In this document: positions 6,502 to 14,406 of the stretch, piece after piece
How positions within the stretch are numbered: position 1 is the stretch's first letter
Layout of the letters: each line of letters opens with the position of its first letter
Source: CAADGL01 sp964643885
GTDB taxonomy: Bacteria; Planctomycetota; Phycisphaerae; UBA1845; Fen-1342
Reading direction: 5' to 3'
Assembly (NCBI GenBank): GCA_964643885.1
Contig: CAZXUI010000076.1
Span: 1 to 23,127 of the forward strand
Length of the DNA: 23,127 nt
Translations under genes and position numbers: made by a program
Notes under the pieces: model-generated
What the model was told of the DNA's origin: nothing
What the model saw: only the letters and a program-made list of their open reading frames with translations
Database searches by the model: none

Positions 6502-7959
6502 CTACTTCCCGGGCTCGTCGCCGGCCGAGACTTCGCGGATCGTTGCGTCGCGCAGCAGCTCCTCGACGCACTTGTCCTGGCGGATCTGCTCGACCAGGGC
6601 CAGCAGCAGGCCGCGGCGGTGCAGATCGTCGCGGACGCGGTCGAAGCGGCGCTCGTACTGGCGGGCGATCTGGGCGATCGCACCGTTCACCTCTTCGTCG
6701 GTCACGGAGATATCGAGCGTCTGGGCGACTTTCTCGAGGATGAACTCGAGCCGCAGCGAGCGGCTGACCTCGTCGCGGGCGCTGGTGCGCAGCTCGTCGA
6801 TGCGGGCCTCGATCTCGTCGTCGGGGACGCCGTTGCGGCTCAGCTCGATGACGCGGCGCATCACGGCCCGGTCGGTCTGGCGGGCGGTGAGGTCCTCGGG
6901 CAGATCCAGTTTCGTGTTGGCCAGCAGGTAGTCGAGCACCTGCTCCTTCTGAGCGCGGAGCACAAGGCGGTCGCGCTCCGCCTCGAGCGCCTCGCGAACC
7001 TGCTGGCGCAGCTCGGCCGCGTCGGCGGCGCCGGTCAGCTCGAGCATCGCCTGCTCGGAGATCGGCGCGAGGCGCTTGACCTCGTGCACCTTGAAGCGGA
7101 ACCGGCCGCTCTTGCCGCGCAGGTCCGGGCGCTCGTAGTCGTCGGGGATGACGCAGTCGCTCTGCAACTCGTCGCCGGGCTTGGCGCCCTTGAGCGTCTT
7201 CTCCAGCTCGAGCAGCGGGATGCCGTCGAGCCGCGTGGGGCGGACGCCGAGCTGAACGTTGTCCTCGCTCTTGATCGTCTGGCCGTCCACCTCGAGCGTC
7301 ACGTCGGCGATGATCAGGTCGTCGCTCTCGGAGGCGGGCTGGCCGGAGAGCGGCTCGTAGCGGCCGCGGATCTTGCGCTGGCGGACGATGTAGGCCTCGA
7401 CGTCGTCGTCGCCGATCTGGACGATGGGCAGCCGGACCGGGATTTCGGTCAGTTTGGGCAGCTCGAAGGTCGGCCGCAGCTCCACCTCGCAGACGTAGAC
7501 GAAGTCGCCCTGTTCGGGCAGCGTCACGTGCGGCATGGCTTCGTGCAGGTTGAGCAGCTTGGCGGCCCCGTCGGCCTCGACCTTGAGCAGCGGGTCGCCG
7601 AGCACGTCGATGCCGGACTTCTCAGTCGCGGCGAGGAAGGACTGGCCGACGATCGTGGTCTTGATCTGGTTGCGGATGTCCGTGCCGAAGCGGCGCTGGA
7701 TCAACTCGCGCGGAGCACGGCCCTTGCGGAAGCCGGGGAGAACGACGTCTTCGCGGATTTCCTTGAAGTTCTCCTCGAGATAGCGCTCGACGACGGCGGC
7801 CGGGACGGTGACGGTCAGTTCCTTGCGGAGCGTGCCGATGTCGCGGGCGTCGGCCTGCACGCCCGCCTTGAGCTCCTCGCGCAGCTTTTCGTCGGTGTCG
7901 CTGTCGAGGACGTCGGTGAGCGCGGCCTCGGGACCCTGGTCCATTCCAGGAACCGCCAT
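6502..7959 (-). CDS. tig: Trigger factor, ribosome-associated chaperone
   Basis: Binds the ribosome at the exit tunnel and shields nascent chains. The ribosome-binding N-domain contains GFRKGRAP at residues 76-83, the trigger-factor signature (usually GFRxGKxP). A degenerate FKBP-type PPIase domain lies at about 195-310 (VTLEVDGQTIKSEDN, then GRFRFKVHEVKRLAPIS), and a long helical C-terminal domain follows to residue 485. It is somewhat longer than the E. coli protein because of about 35 extra acidic residues at the start. I chose ATG 7959 because GGAG lies seven bases upstream; an in-frame start at 8004 has no such support. It heads tig-clpP-clpP-lipoprotein, and the tig-clpP order is conserved in bacteria. 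Two domain boundaries are estimates. Confidence 0.93.
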   Translation of the reverse strand: MAVPGMDQGPEAALTDVLDSDTDEKLREELKAGVQADARDIGTLRKELTVTVPAAVVERYLEENFKEIREDVVLPGFRKGRAPRELIQRRFGTDIRNQIKTTIVGQSFLAATEKSGIDVLGDPLLKVEADGAAKLLNLHEAMPHVTLPEQGDFVYVCEVELRPTFELPKLTEIPVRLPIVQIGDDDVEAYIVRQRKIRGRYEPLSGQPASESDDLIIADVTLEVDGQTIKSEDNVQLGVRPTRLDGIPLLELEKTLKGAKPGDELQSDCVIPDDYERPDLRGKSGRFRFKVHEVKRLAPISEQAMLELTGAADAAELRQQVREALEAERDRLVLRAQKEQVLDYLLANTKLDLPEDLTARQTDRAVMRRVIELSRNGVPDDEIEARIDELRTSARDEVSRSLRLEFILEKVAQTLDISVTDEEVNGAIAQIARQYERRFDRVRDDLHRRGLLLALVEQIRQDKCVEELLRDATIREVSAGDEPGK

Positions 7960-8057
7960 AATCGATCTCCGTTCACATCGCTGGCGAGGCGAAAGCGGCC
8001 TCACCCTTCTTTCGACCGAAGCCGTACGCCGGCTTCAGCACTCCGATTCGACGCTCG

Positions 8058-8252
8058 CTATGCGAACGCGCCGCCCGAGCCGTTCTCCAGCGCAGACGTA
8101 TCGCCGAGCAGCAGCGAAACGAGCAGCGTGAAGAACGAGGTCAGAAGCTGAAAGAGGATATTGTTGAAATCCACCTGGCCCAGGGCCTGAACTACGCCCA
8201 AGAGGATCGCGCCCGACGCGATCGCCCGCGCTCGACTCAGCAGCCATGTCAT
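8058..8252 (-). CDS. Small membrane protein upstream of tig
   Basis: A 64-residue protein with two hydrophobic stretches at about 10-25 (AIASGAILLGVVQAL) and 31-50 (NILFQLLTSFFTLLVSLLLG), joined by the short loop GQVDFN, and a polar Ser/Gly-rich tail. It is probably an inner-membrane hairpin; I know no function. A GGGAG eight bases before ATG 8252 makes it a convincing gene despite its size. It lies 98 bases upstream of tig on the same strand and may lead the same transcript, starting from the promoter candidate at 8419-8446. Confidence 0.7.
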   Translation of the reverse strand: MTWLLSRARAIASGAILLGVVQALGQVDFNNILFQLLTSFFTLLVSLLLGDTSALENGSGGAFA

Positions 8253-8561
8253 CGTCGACTCTCCCGTAAACGGTCCCGGCCGGCCGATCGCGGCCGATTC
8301 TCAGCGCCGGCGCTCGCAGATGTTCCCTGTGAGGGCCGCGGTCCACCGCCCGCACGAGGGAGAAGTGGCACCATCAACACGCGGCGCGGGCTCCGCTGGC
8401 ACACCGCGGACCATCGTAACGATATTCCGACCGATGCGTGTGTCAAGCACCGGCCGTGCTGCGGGTGGTGCGGCCGCTCGACGGGTGGGAGAGACCGCGG
8501 GCGGGCACTATCATCACCCGCCGATTTCGGGTCGAACCGGAACCTGTGACAGGAGCGGACG
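8253..8561. other. Divergent intergenic region
   Basis: Separates the minus-strand tig-clpP cluster from the plus-strand hydrolase pair. It contains the promoter candidate for the minus strand at 8419-8446 and the AGGAG ribosome site (8551-8555) of the plus-strand gene. I see no further gene, and no clear promoter for the plus strand. Confidence 0.6.
8419..8446 (-). promoter_or_regulatory. Candidate sigma70-type promoter for the small protein/tig-clpP cluster
   Basis: On the minus strand a perfect TTGACA (complement of 8441-8446) is followed after 16 bases by TATCGT (complement of 8419-8424), four of six matches to the -10 consensus. Transcription would start near 8412, giving a leader of about 160 bases before ATG 8252. 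The consensus -35 box stands out in this GC-rich region. The 16-base spacing and imperfect -10 keep confidence moderate. Confidence 0.45.
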
Positions 8562-10079
8562 TTGGCGCGATTGCGACGAGCGGGCGCGGGCCGAGATGTG
8601 CTGATTGGGGCGCTGGGGGCGGCGCTGCTTGCCGCCGGGTGCGCCGGGCCGGGGCCGAGGGCGTTTCCGGTGGCGCCGTCGGCCGTTCGGGACGAGGGGG
8701 CGGGCGGGGTGCGGGTCGAATATCGGCTGCCGGGCGGCCGGCCGGCGGGATATGCGGAGGTGCAGGAGCAGGCCGGGACAACGACGCGGGTGCTGTTTGA
8801 CGAGGATGGGGACGGACAGTTCGAGAGCGAGGCGGCCTGGCCGCCAGCGATTGGGGCGGAGGGTGCGGGTGGGGGAGCTGGGCGGGAAGATTCCACCGGC
8901 TGGAAGCCGGCGCCACAGGGGGATGTGCCGCATGTGCTGCTGATTCTGGACAGTGTGCCGTTCGAGATGGTGGCGGAGTTCCGGCGGCAGGGGCGGTTCA
9001 GCCTGTTCAACGAGCCGAGCGAGCTGGTGAGTGTCTTTCCGGCGATGACGGACCCGGCGCTGGCGGAGTTCTTCGGGACGTCGCCGTGCGTGGCGGTGGA
9101 GTCGAACTACTACGACGGGCGGCGGCTCGTCGAGGGGAATTCGAGCTATCTGGACGAACAGAACGCGCCGTGGGTTCGCCACGTGGACTTTCGATTGGAG
9201 CCGCGCGATCACGCCTTCGCGTACCTGTTTCCGGGGATGTGGCTGCGTGGGGAACTGGGGCGGATCGAGCGGGCGCTGCTGGCGGAGCCGCGCGACTTCG
9301 TCGCCTACGTCGTGGCGACGTCGTGCCTGGGCTCGCAGCGCGGCCGGGACGGGCATGCGTATGCGCTGGTCGAGGTGGAGCGGTTCTGCCGGTCGCTGGT
9401 GGCGCAGATGCGCGGGCGGGTGCATATCACGTTGATGAGCGATCATGGGCACGCGTTTGCGGAAGGTCGGCGTGTGCGGCTGCGGGACTGGCTCGGGCGG
9501 CTCGGATACCGGGTGACGGATCGGCTGCGCGAGCCGCGGGACGTGGTCGTGCCGGAGTATGGGCTGGTGAGCTGCGCGGCGGTGTATACGGATTCGCCGG
9601 GGGCGGTAGCGGGGGACGTCGTGAATCTGAGTGGCGTCGAGTTGGCGTGTTATCGGCGGGCGCGCGACGGGGGCGAGTCGAGCGATGGCGCTGCGGAGAT
9701 CAAGGTGATTTCGCGCGCCGGGCGCGGGCGGGTCGTCCTGCACAACGGCGAGGCGGTCTATGAAGGGACGGGGGCGGAGCTGTTCGAGCATTATCCCGAC
9801 GGCGCAGCGCGAATCTGGCGAGCGTTTCATGGGTTGTTCGAGCACACGCCGGACGTCCTGGTGTCGCTGCAAGACGGCTATTACTCGGGCAGCAGCGATC
9901 TCGACGCGTGGATCAACATGCGCGGCGTGCATGGCAATCTGCGGGCGGATGGAACGCTTGGATTCATCATGAGCACGTCGGCGCAGCTCGAGCCGCGCCT
10001 GGGGATCGGCGAGGCGCGGCAGAGATTGATCGAGGCGGGGCTGGCGGTGGGGCGGACGGGGGAGAATCAGGCGCGATGA
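8562..10079 (+). CDS. Alkaline phosphatase/phosphodiesterase-superfamily envelope protein
   Basis: A 505-residue exported protein. The N-terminus (MARLRRAGAGRDVLIGALGA, then ALLAAGC) is a signal peptide ending in a lipobox-like AAGC at 24-27. The catalytic fold resembles type I phosphodiesterase/nucleotide pyrophosphatase: LILD at 127-130 (metal Asp), FPAMTDPALAEFFG with candidate nucleophile Thr163, SDHGH at 293-297 and RGVHGN at 454-459. Substrate unknown. A short Asp-rich DEDGDGQFESE at 80-90 resembles a calcium loop. Translation starts at TTG, supported by AGGAG at 8551-8555 with six bases spacing; no ATG gives this signal peptide. Residues about 110-120 are encoded by a palindromic repeat of a type found in the gaps. 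The stop overlaps the next start by four bases, so both are coupled. Family call is moderate; metal ligands were not all traced. Confidence 0.75.
   Translation: MARLRRAGAGRDVLIGALGAALLAAGCAGPGPRAFPVAPSAVRDEGAGGVRVEYRLPGGRPAGYAEVQEQAGTTTRVLFDEDGDGQFESEAAWPPAIGAEGAGGGAGREDSTGWKPAPQGDVPHVLLILDSVPFEMVAEFRRQGRFSLFNEPSELVSVFPAMTDPALAEFFGTSPCVAVESNYYDGRRLVEGNSSYLDEQNAPWVRHVDFRLEPRDHAFAYLFPGMWLRGELGRIERALLAEPRDFVAYVVATSCLGSQRGRDGHAYALVEVERFCRSLVAQMRGRVHITLMSDHGHAFAEGRRVRLRDWLGRLGYRVTDRLREPRDVVVPEYGLVSCAAVYTDSPGAVAGDVVNLSGVELACYRRARDGGESSDGAAEIKVISRAGRGRVVLHNGEAVYEGTGAELFEHYPDGAARIWRAFHGLFEHTPDVLVSLQDGYYSGSSDLDAWINMRGVHGNLRADGTLGFIMSTSAQLEPRLGIGEARQRLIEAGLAVGRTGENQAR
8889..8917 (+). repeat. REP-like palindrome inside a coding sequence
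   Basis: ATTCCACCGGCTGGAAGCCGG and the following bases contain the inverted repeat CCGGCT/AGCCGG around GGA. The composition and layout resemble the CCGGTGGCTTCAAACCACCGG hairpins in the gaps at about 3947 and 21393. It is in frame and encodes DSTGWKPAPQ in the linker between the N-terminal region and the catalytic domain of the phosphodiesterase-like protein. Confidence 0.55.
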
Positions 10080-11452
10080 GACCGGCGAGGCGGATGGCGG
10101 CGGCGCTGCTGGCGATGGCGGCGCTGCTGAGCGGCGGAGGGTGTTTCTCGGAGCGGGCGTTCCCGATCCGGCCGGGCGATGTGCCGCCGCGGCCGTCTCC
10201 GCTGGCCGCGGATACGCGCGTGGCGGACACGCGGGCGTGGCTGCGGAAGTATCACCCGGCGCTGGAGCGTCACCTGCCGGAGCGGCGGCAGCGGCCGCTG
10301 CTGACGGAGGAACTGGTGGACGAGGACGGGCGGGCGATCGACGTGATGCGGCACTTCAGGCGGCGCTTCGAGCACCAGCACACGCTGCTGAATGCCGTGG
10401 GGCTGTCGCACACGGCGCAGTGCACGGGTCCGACGGCCGACCCGGACGCGCCCGTGCCGGCGTGGGAGGGGTTCGAGGATGTGTGGGTGCCGGTGCGGGA
10501 GGGACTGAGCCTGAGCGGGCGGCTGGGTTTCGCGCAGCGTGGCGGCGAGCGGATCGTCAGCGACTGCATCGTGATTCTGCCGGGGCTGCTGGGAGATCTG
10601 CGGCCGCAGCGGACGCGCTATCTTGCGGAGGCGCTGCGGGCCAACGGGCTGCACGTGCTGGCGCTGGAGCTGCGCGGCTGCGGCCGGACGGACGGGCGCC
10701 ATCCGAATGTCTACTACAACTTCGGCGTGTTGGAGACGGGGGATTTGCTGGCGGCGGCGGAGTGGTTGCAGGCGATGCCTGAGGTGCGGCGGACGGGCCT
10801 GGTCGGCTTCTGCTGGGGGGCGAATCATGCGCTGCTGGCGGCGTGGGAGGACGGGCGCTCGGAGAGGCACGCGAGCGTGGCGTGGCGGTTGGCGCCTTAT
10901 CTGCGGCCGAAGACCGGCCGGCGGCACTATGAGGCGGGGGTGATCGCGTTCTCGGCGTGTTACCGGTTCGAGGAGATCATCGAGGATTGCGAGCGGTGGT
11001 GGCCGGTGCTGGTGAACCCGGTGCTGAACGCGCTTCAGGACACGATCGAGCATCGCATCGTGCAGAAGGGGCACGGGGCGGCCAGCGGGAGTCTGCGGCG
11101 GCTGATCGAGTTCGAGTTTGCGCGCTCGGAGCTGCGCTATCCGGGGGCGGTGGAGGATGGGTTGGACTATCTGCGGTTTCTGCCGCATCGGGGGCAGCGT
11201 GCGGGGGACAAGCTGGAGAGTGCGCGTGTGCCGGTCCTGATGGTGCACGGGGCGAATGATCCGCTCTCGTGCGCGCAGGACGTCGCGGACGTGGTGGCGA
11301 TGACGCGGAATCCGCTGGTGGCGGCGGTGGTGTTGCCGGGCGGGGGACATATCGGCTTCGCGGCGTACAGCCGGGCGTATTACTACGGATTGGTGCTCGG
11401 ATTCTTCGATGCGGAGTTCGGCGCGGCGGCGTCGATCGTCGGGCGGGAATGA
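10076..11452 (+). CDS. YheT-like alpha/beta hydrolase with a cysteine nucleophile
   Basis: A 458-residue exported hydrolase. The start MRPARRMAAALLAMAALLSG followed by GGC is a signal peptide with a weak lipobox. The hydrolase domain runs from about 135 to 445 and resembles the YheT/ABHD1-3 group: LPGLLGD (168-174) near the oxyanion loop, ELRGCGRTDG (198-207), the nucleophile elbow GFCWG (244-248), Asp395 in HGANDP and His425 in GGGHIGF. The elbow has Cys246 where this group normally has Ser (GFSLGG), as in dienelactone hydrolases. Substrate unknown; lipid esters or carbonic esters are possible. The ATG overlaps the previous stop (ATGA), so it is translated with the phosphodiesterase-like protein and may act on the same envelope molecule. 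A longer frame from 9908 is only an extension into the upstream gene. Confidence 0.82.
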   Translation: MRPARRMAAALLAMAALLSGGGCFSERAFPIRPGDVPPRPSPLAADTRVADTRAWLRKYHPALERHLPERRQRPLLTEELVDEDGRAIDVMRHFRRRFEHQHTLLNAVGLSHTAQCTGPTADPDAPVPAWEGFEDVWVPVREGLSLSGRLGFAQRGGERIVSDCIVILPGLLGDLRPQRTRYLAEALRANGLHVLALELRGCGRTDGRHPNVYYNFGVLETGDLLAAAEWLQAMPEVRRTGLVGFCWGANHALLAAWEDGRSERHASVAWRLAPYLRPKTGRRHYEAGVIAFSACYRFEEIIEDCERWWPVLVNPVLNALQDTIEHRIVQKGHGAASGSLRRLIEFEFARSELRYPGAVEDGLDYLRFLPHRGQRAGDKLESARVPVLMVHGANDPLSCAQDVADVVAMTRNPLVAAVVLPGGGHIGFAAYSRAYYYGLVLGFFDAEFGAAASIVGRE

Positions 11453-11629
11453 AGGTGTGAAGATCGGTGGGAGGCGTCTCGACGGTCTGAATCCGGCCTC
11501 GGAGGGGCGGAGGATTGCCGGCGCGCGTGCAGCGTTCCTCCGCCCCTCCGGGGCGGAAGGGGAACGTGAACACCGTGGTCCACGGGTTCCGCGACGGGCG
11601 GCTGCGCCGCCGCGCCGCGTCATCCGTGG
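11453..11629. repeat. Convergent gap with a 14-base-arm inverted repeat
   Basis: GGAGGGGCGGAGGA (11501-11514) and its exact complement (11536-11549) form a strong stem with a 21-base loop between two convergent genes. There is no T-tract, so a bidirectional intrinsic terminator is possible but unproved. Bases 11570-11640 are also palindrome-rich (GGCGGCTGCGCCGCC). No gene is seen. Confidence 0.65.
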
Positions 11630-14113
11630 CTACAACCCGCCGCCCTTTCGGGACGGGGGCCGATCCCGCGGGCCGGGGAAGGGCGGGCCGGTGAGGTATA
11701 GGTCGGTTTCGATGAGCTTGGACGCCCACATGCGGGCGTGGGGGACTTCCTCACGCATCTTGATCAGGTGATCGAATCGCTCCCAGTGAAGCACGATCTC
11801 GCGCAGATACTCCGGCCGCATCTCGCGCCGCCACCAGGCCCGAAGCTGCTGCCACTGCTCGACGGAGAGCGTGTCGCGGGCGAGTAGGTCCTGGAGCGGC
11901 GAGCCGATCGCGCCGGCGACGAGGCGCGAGGTACGCAGGAGGAACTCCTCGGCCGACTCGACGTTGGCATTGAGGTTGGCAGCGTGGGGGGTGTCGTCCG
12001 TCGCGGATTCTGCATCACGGCCCCGGGAGTGCGAGCGAACCGTTGGCCGCAGTTCGGAGCGAGCTGCGGGCGAGACGCCCGCGCTCCCCATCGTGCGGTA
12101 CTCCGGCCCCGCCACGCCGGCGCTGGACGCCGCCGGCTGGTCGCCCCGGAGCACGGTGTCAAAGAGCACTTCCGCCGCCTCCACCGAGCCGGCGCTGACG
12201 GCGGAGAGCGCAAGCTCGATCTCGGTGCGGCTGGGCGGGGCGGGCAGCTCGATCCGCGGGGCGGCGACCGGCGGCGGTATCGTCTCATGGAAGCGCAGCC
12301 GGGCGGCGCCGCATTCGGGCGTCACCAGATAGAAGCAATGCGACGGGTCGGCCAGCGGGCGGTCGAAGGAGAACTCGAGACAGCGCACGCCCTCATCATC
12401 CGCCTCGACGATGCGCACGCGGAAGCCATCAGCGTCGAACTCGTCGCCGCTGTGGAAGCGGCCGCCGCCGCGAAATCCCTCGATCAGAAAGCGGCCGAGC
12501 AGCCGCGAGAAGTAGGGCTGGCCGGCGATGCGGAGGCGGAAACGGTGCGGGTCGAGCTGTTCGACGTAGGTGGTCTGCTCGATCAGGACGGCGTCGGGCG
12601 CGAACGTCAGCGCGTGCACATCGACATCTTCGAACCACGGGCCGAGCTTCTGAACGAGCTGCGGCTTGCAGTAGATGTTGACGAAGGGCAGATTGATGAA
12701 GAACACGTCGCGGACGCTTCTCTCGGGCGGCGAGACGCGCACCCAGGCGGGCACGTAGCGCTCAGCAGCGATGATGCCGGTCCACTGCCAGCGGTTGAAG
12801 AGCGTGAACACGCCCGTGATGACGACGTAGAAGGCGACGGTGAGGCGGGCCGTGTGCACGAGCCAGCGGCTGCGGCCGGGCCGGCCGGCGGCCGCGGCGG
12901 CGACGGCCAGGCCGATGGCGAAGCCGACGCCGGACATGTAGCCGGAGTGCGGCGTGGCGATGACGGGGATCACGGGCAGCACGGCCAGCAGAATCCAGAG
13001 CGGCCAGATCCACCAGCCGCGGGCCGGGCGTGCCAGGACGTAATAGAGCGCGCCCAGGGCCGCGACGATGAGGATCATCAGGGCGACATCGCCGGGGGCT
13101 TCGACCCACGGATTGAAGCGGCCGGTGGGGCCGATGGTCATGGGGGCCAGCCAGATCGACGTGCAGACGTAGTGCAGCAGCTTGGCGGCGCACCAGAGGG
13201 CGTACTCGACCAGGTCGTCGCCGGGGCGGCGGATGTAGACCTCGGGCATGCCGGTGGAGACGGAAGTCAGGCGCCAGGCGACGAAGGCCGCCCCGATGGC
13301 GGCGAATCCGGCGTAGACCCGGCGGCGGGCCCAGAGGTGGCGCCAGCCGGCGAAGCAGTAGTCCATGGCCATGAGGATGGCCGGCGCGAGCAGCGCGTTT
13401 TCGCGAGTCAGGATGGCGGCGGTCCAGAACAGGAACGTGGCAATCAGTGCGCCGCGGCGCGGGGGCGGCGGGTCGCCGCGCAGCGGGGCGGCGTCGGGTG
13501 AGAGATCGAGCCGCGAGGCGCGGACGTAGGTCAGCATGGCCGCCAGCAGCAGCGTGGTTTGCTGGACGACGTTCTGCGAGCTGGACCAGGCGACGGTCAG
13601 TCCGGCATGCGGGTAGAGCACGAAGAGCAGTCCGCTGGCCAGAGACCAGAGCCGGCTGCGCGTCATCAGCCAGCAGAGCTGAGCCACGAGCAGGGCGGAG
13701 GTATAGTGCAGCAGCAGGCTGTAGGCGTGCAGGGCGGTGGCGCTGTTGTCGCCGATGAGGCCGTAGACGACCTTCATCGACAGGATGAACAGCGGGCGGG
13801 CGTACTCCCAGCGGACATCCTGCGTCTGCCACCAGAGGTTGATGAAGTCGGCCGGCGCGATGACCAGCGTGCGCATCAGCTCGGGCAGCGACCAGCCGTG
13901 CTCGCGCAGGCCCTTCTGGTGCCAGTAATCGTCCAGGACGGTCCCGTCGGCCAGGCACCAGCCATGCGCCAGGAGCGTGGCGAGCAGCAGTCCGGCGGCG
14001 ACGAGCAGGGCGTGGGGGCTGAGCGGGCCGTCGCGGCTGGCCGCGGGGCGGAGTGTGTGCGTGTCCGCTTCGGGCGGGGGCCAGGGGGGCGATTTCGTCG
14101 AGTGGTTCCGCAT
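11630..14113 (-). CDS. Polytopic membrane protein, GT-C glycosyltransferase-like
   Basis: An 827-residue protein with about a dozen membrane segments in its first ~450 residues, then a large soluble part to the C-terminus. The first segment (34-51) is followed by LDDYWHQ at 60-66; an acidic pair in the first outer loop is the hallmark of GT-C glycosyltransferases (PMT/ArnT type), which use lipid-linked sugars. LTREN in a later loop resembles the LTKEN motif of related bacterial proteins. The C-terminal domain (about 460-640) is probably beta-rich and outside the cytoplasm. Residues about 640-720 form a low-complexity linker that includes a palindromic repeat (MGSAGVSPAARSELRP). The ATG at 14113 has only a weak ribosome site. 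It is alone on its strand. The GT-C call rests on topology plus one motif; a related polytopic family is possible. Confidence 0.65.
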   Translation of the reverse strand: MRNHSTKSPPWPPPEADTHTLRPAASRDGPLSPHALLVAAGLLLATLLAHGWCLADGTVLDDYWHQKGLREHGWSLPELMRTLVIAPADFINLWWQTQDVRWEYARPLFILSMKVVYGLIGDNSATALHAYSLLLHYTSALLVAQLCWLMTRSRLWSLASGLLFVLYPHAGLTVAWSSSQNVVQQTTLLLAAMLTYVRASRLDLSPDAAPLRGDPPPPRRGALIATFLFWTAAILTRENALLAPAILMAMDYCFAGWRHLWARRRVYAGFAAIGAAFVAWRLTSVSTGMPEVYIRRPGDDLVEYALWCAAKLLHYVCTSIWLAPMTIGPTGRFNPWVEAPGDVALMILIVAALGALYYVLARPARGWWIWPLWILLAVLPVIPVIATPHSGYMSGVGFAIGLAVAAAAAGRPGRSRWLVHTARLTVAFYVVITGVFTLFNRWQWTGIIAAERYVPAWVRVSPPERSVRDVFFINLPFVNIYCKPQLVQKLGPWFEDVDVHALTFAPDAVLIEQTTYVEQLDPHRFRLRIAGQPYFSRLLGRFLIEGFRGGGRFHSGDEFDADGFRVRIVEADDEGVRCLEFSFDRPLADPSHCFYLVTPECGAARLRFHETIPPPVAAPRIELPAPPSRTEIELALSAVSAGSVEAAEVLFDTVLRGDQPAASSAGVAGPEYRTMGSAGVSPAARSELRPTVRSHSRGRDAESATDDTPHAANLNANVESAEEFLLRTSRLVAGAIGSPLQDLLARDTLSVEQWQQLRAWWRREMRPEYLREIVLHWERFDHLIKMREEVPHARMWASKLIETDLYLTGPPFPGPRDRPPSRKGGGL
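12064..12091. repeat. GCGGGCGAGACGCCCGC repeat inside a coding sequence
   Basis: GCGGGCGAGACGCCCGC followed by GCTCCCCAT is a palindromic element of the family seen in gaps at 16975-17003 (GCGGGCGGCACGCCCGCGCT) and, as ACGGGCGAGACGCCCGT, at 14304-14384. Here it is in frame in the minus-strand membrane protein gene and encodes GSAGVSPAA in a low-complexity linker. Confidence 0.7.
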
Positions 14114-14303
14114 TCCAACCGCGCCGGGAGCGCCTCCGTGCTGCTCCGCGCGACGGGTAGCGCGGCGTGCAATCGGGCTCCGATCAGGCCCGGACGCAGC
14201 GCGGCCGTGTCCGGGATTCGCCGGGCGAGTATATCGGATGCGGCTCGGGGTGTGCTATGCGGCGGCGGTGCCGGGGTGTCGGCGGACCCGAGGCGCGCAG
14301 CTC

Positions 14304-14384
14304 GATGATACGGGCGAGACGCCCGTACCACCCGGACCATGTGCGCGGCACGATCATACGGGCGAGACGCCCGTAGCACCCGGA
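14304..14384. repeat. Two direct copies of an ACGGGCGAGACGCCCGT palindrome
   Basis: Two 33-base units at 14304-14336 and 14352-14384 differ at only two positions and sit 48 bases apart. Each holds the hairpin ACGGGCG-AGA-CGCCCGT followed by ACCACCCGGA or AGCACCCGGA. An inverted copy is at about 23007-23033. They fill the gap between the polytopic membrane protein and the ftsB-like gene (14114-14406), which otherwise shows no gene; GC is very high between 14114 and 14300. Confidence 0.85.
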
Positions 14385-14406
14385 TGATGCAGGGGGCACA
14401 GAGCCG

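Noticed and set aside
6619..8151. Long open frame opposite the trigger factor gene
   Set aside because: It is antisense to an intact tig gene with all family motifs, has a Val/Leu/Asp-biased composition typical of the complement of GC-rich genes, and has no ribosome site.
11501..11549. Intrinsic terminator between convergent genes
   Set aside because: The stem is strong, but the loop is 21 bases and there is no T-tract on either side. It is recorded as an inverted repeat only.
10067..11623. Long open frame antisense to the alpha/beta hydrolase
   Set aside because: Arg/Pro/His-rich shadow; the plus strand holds the full catalytic triad.
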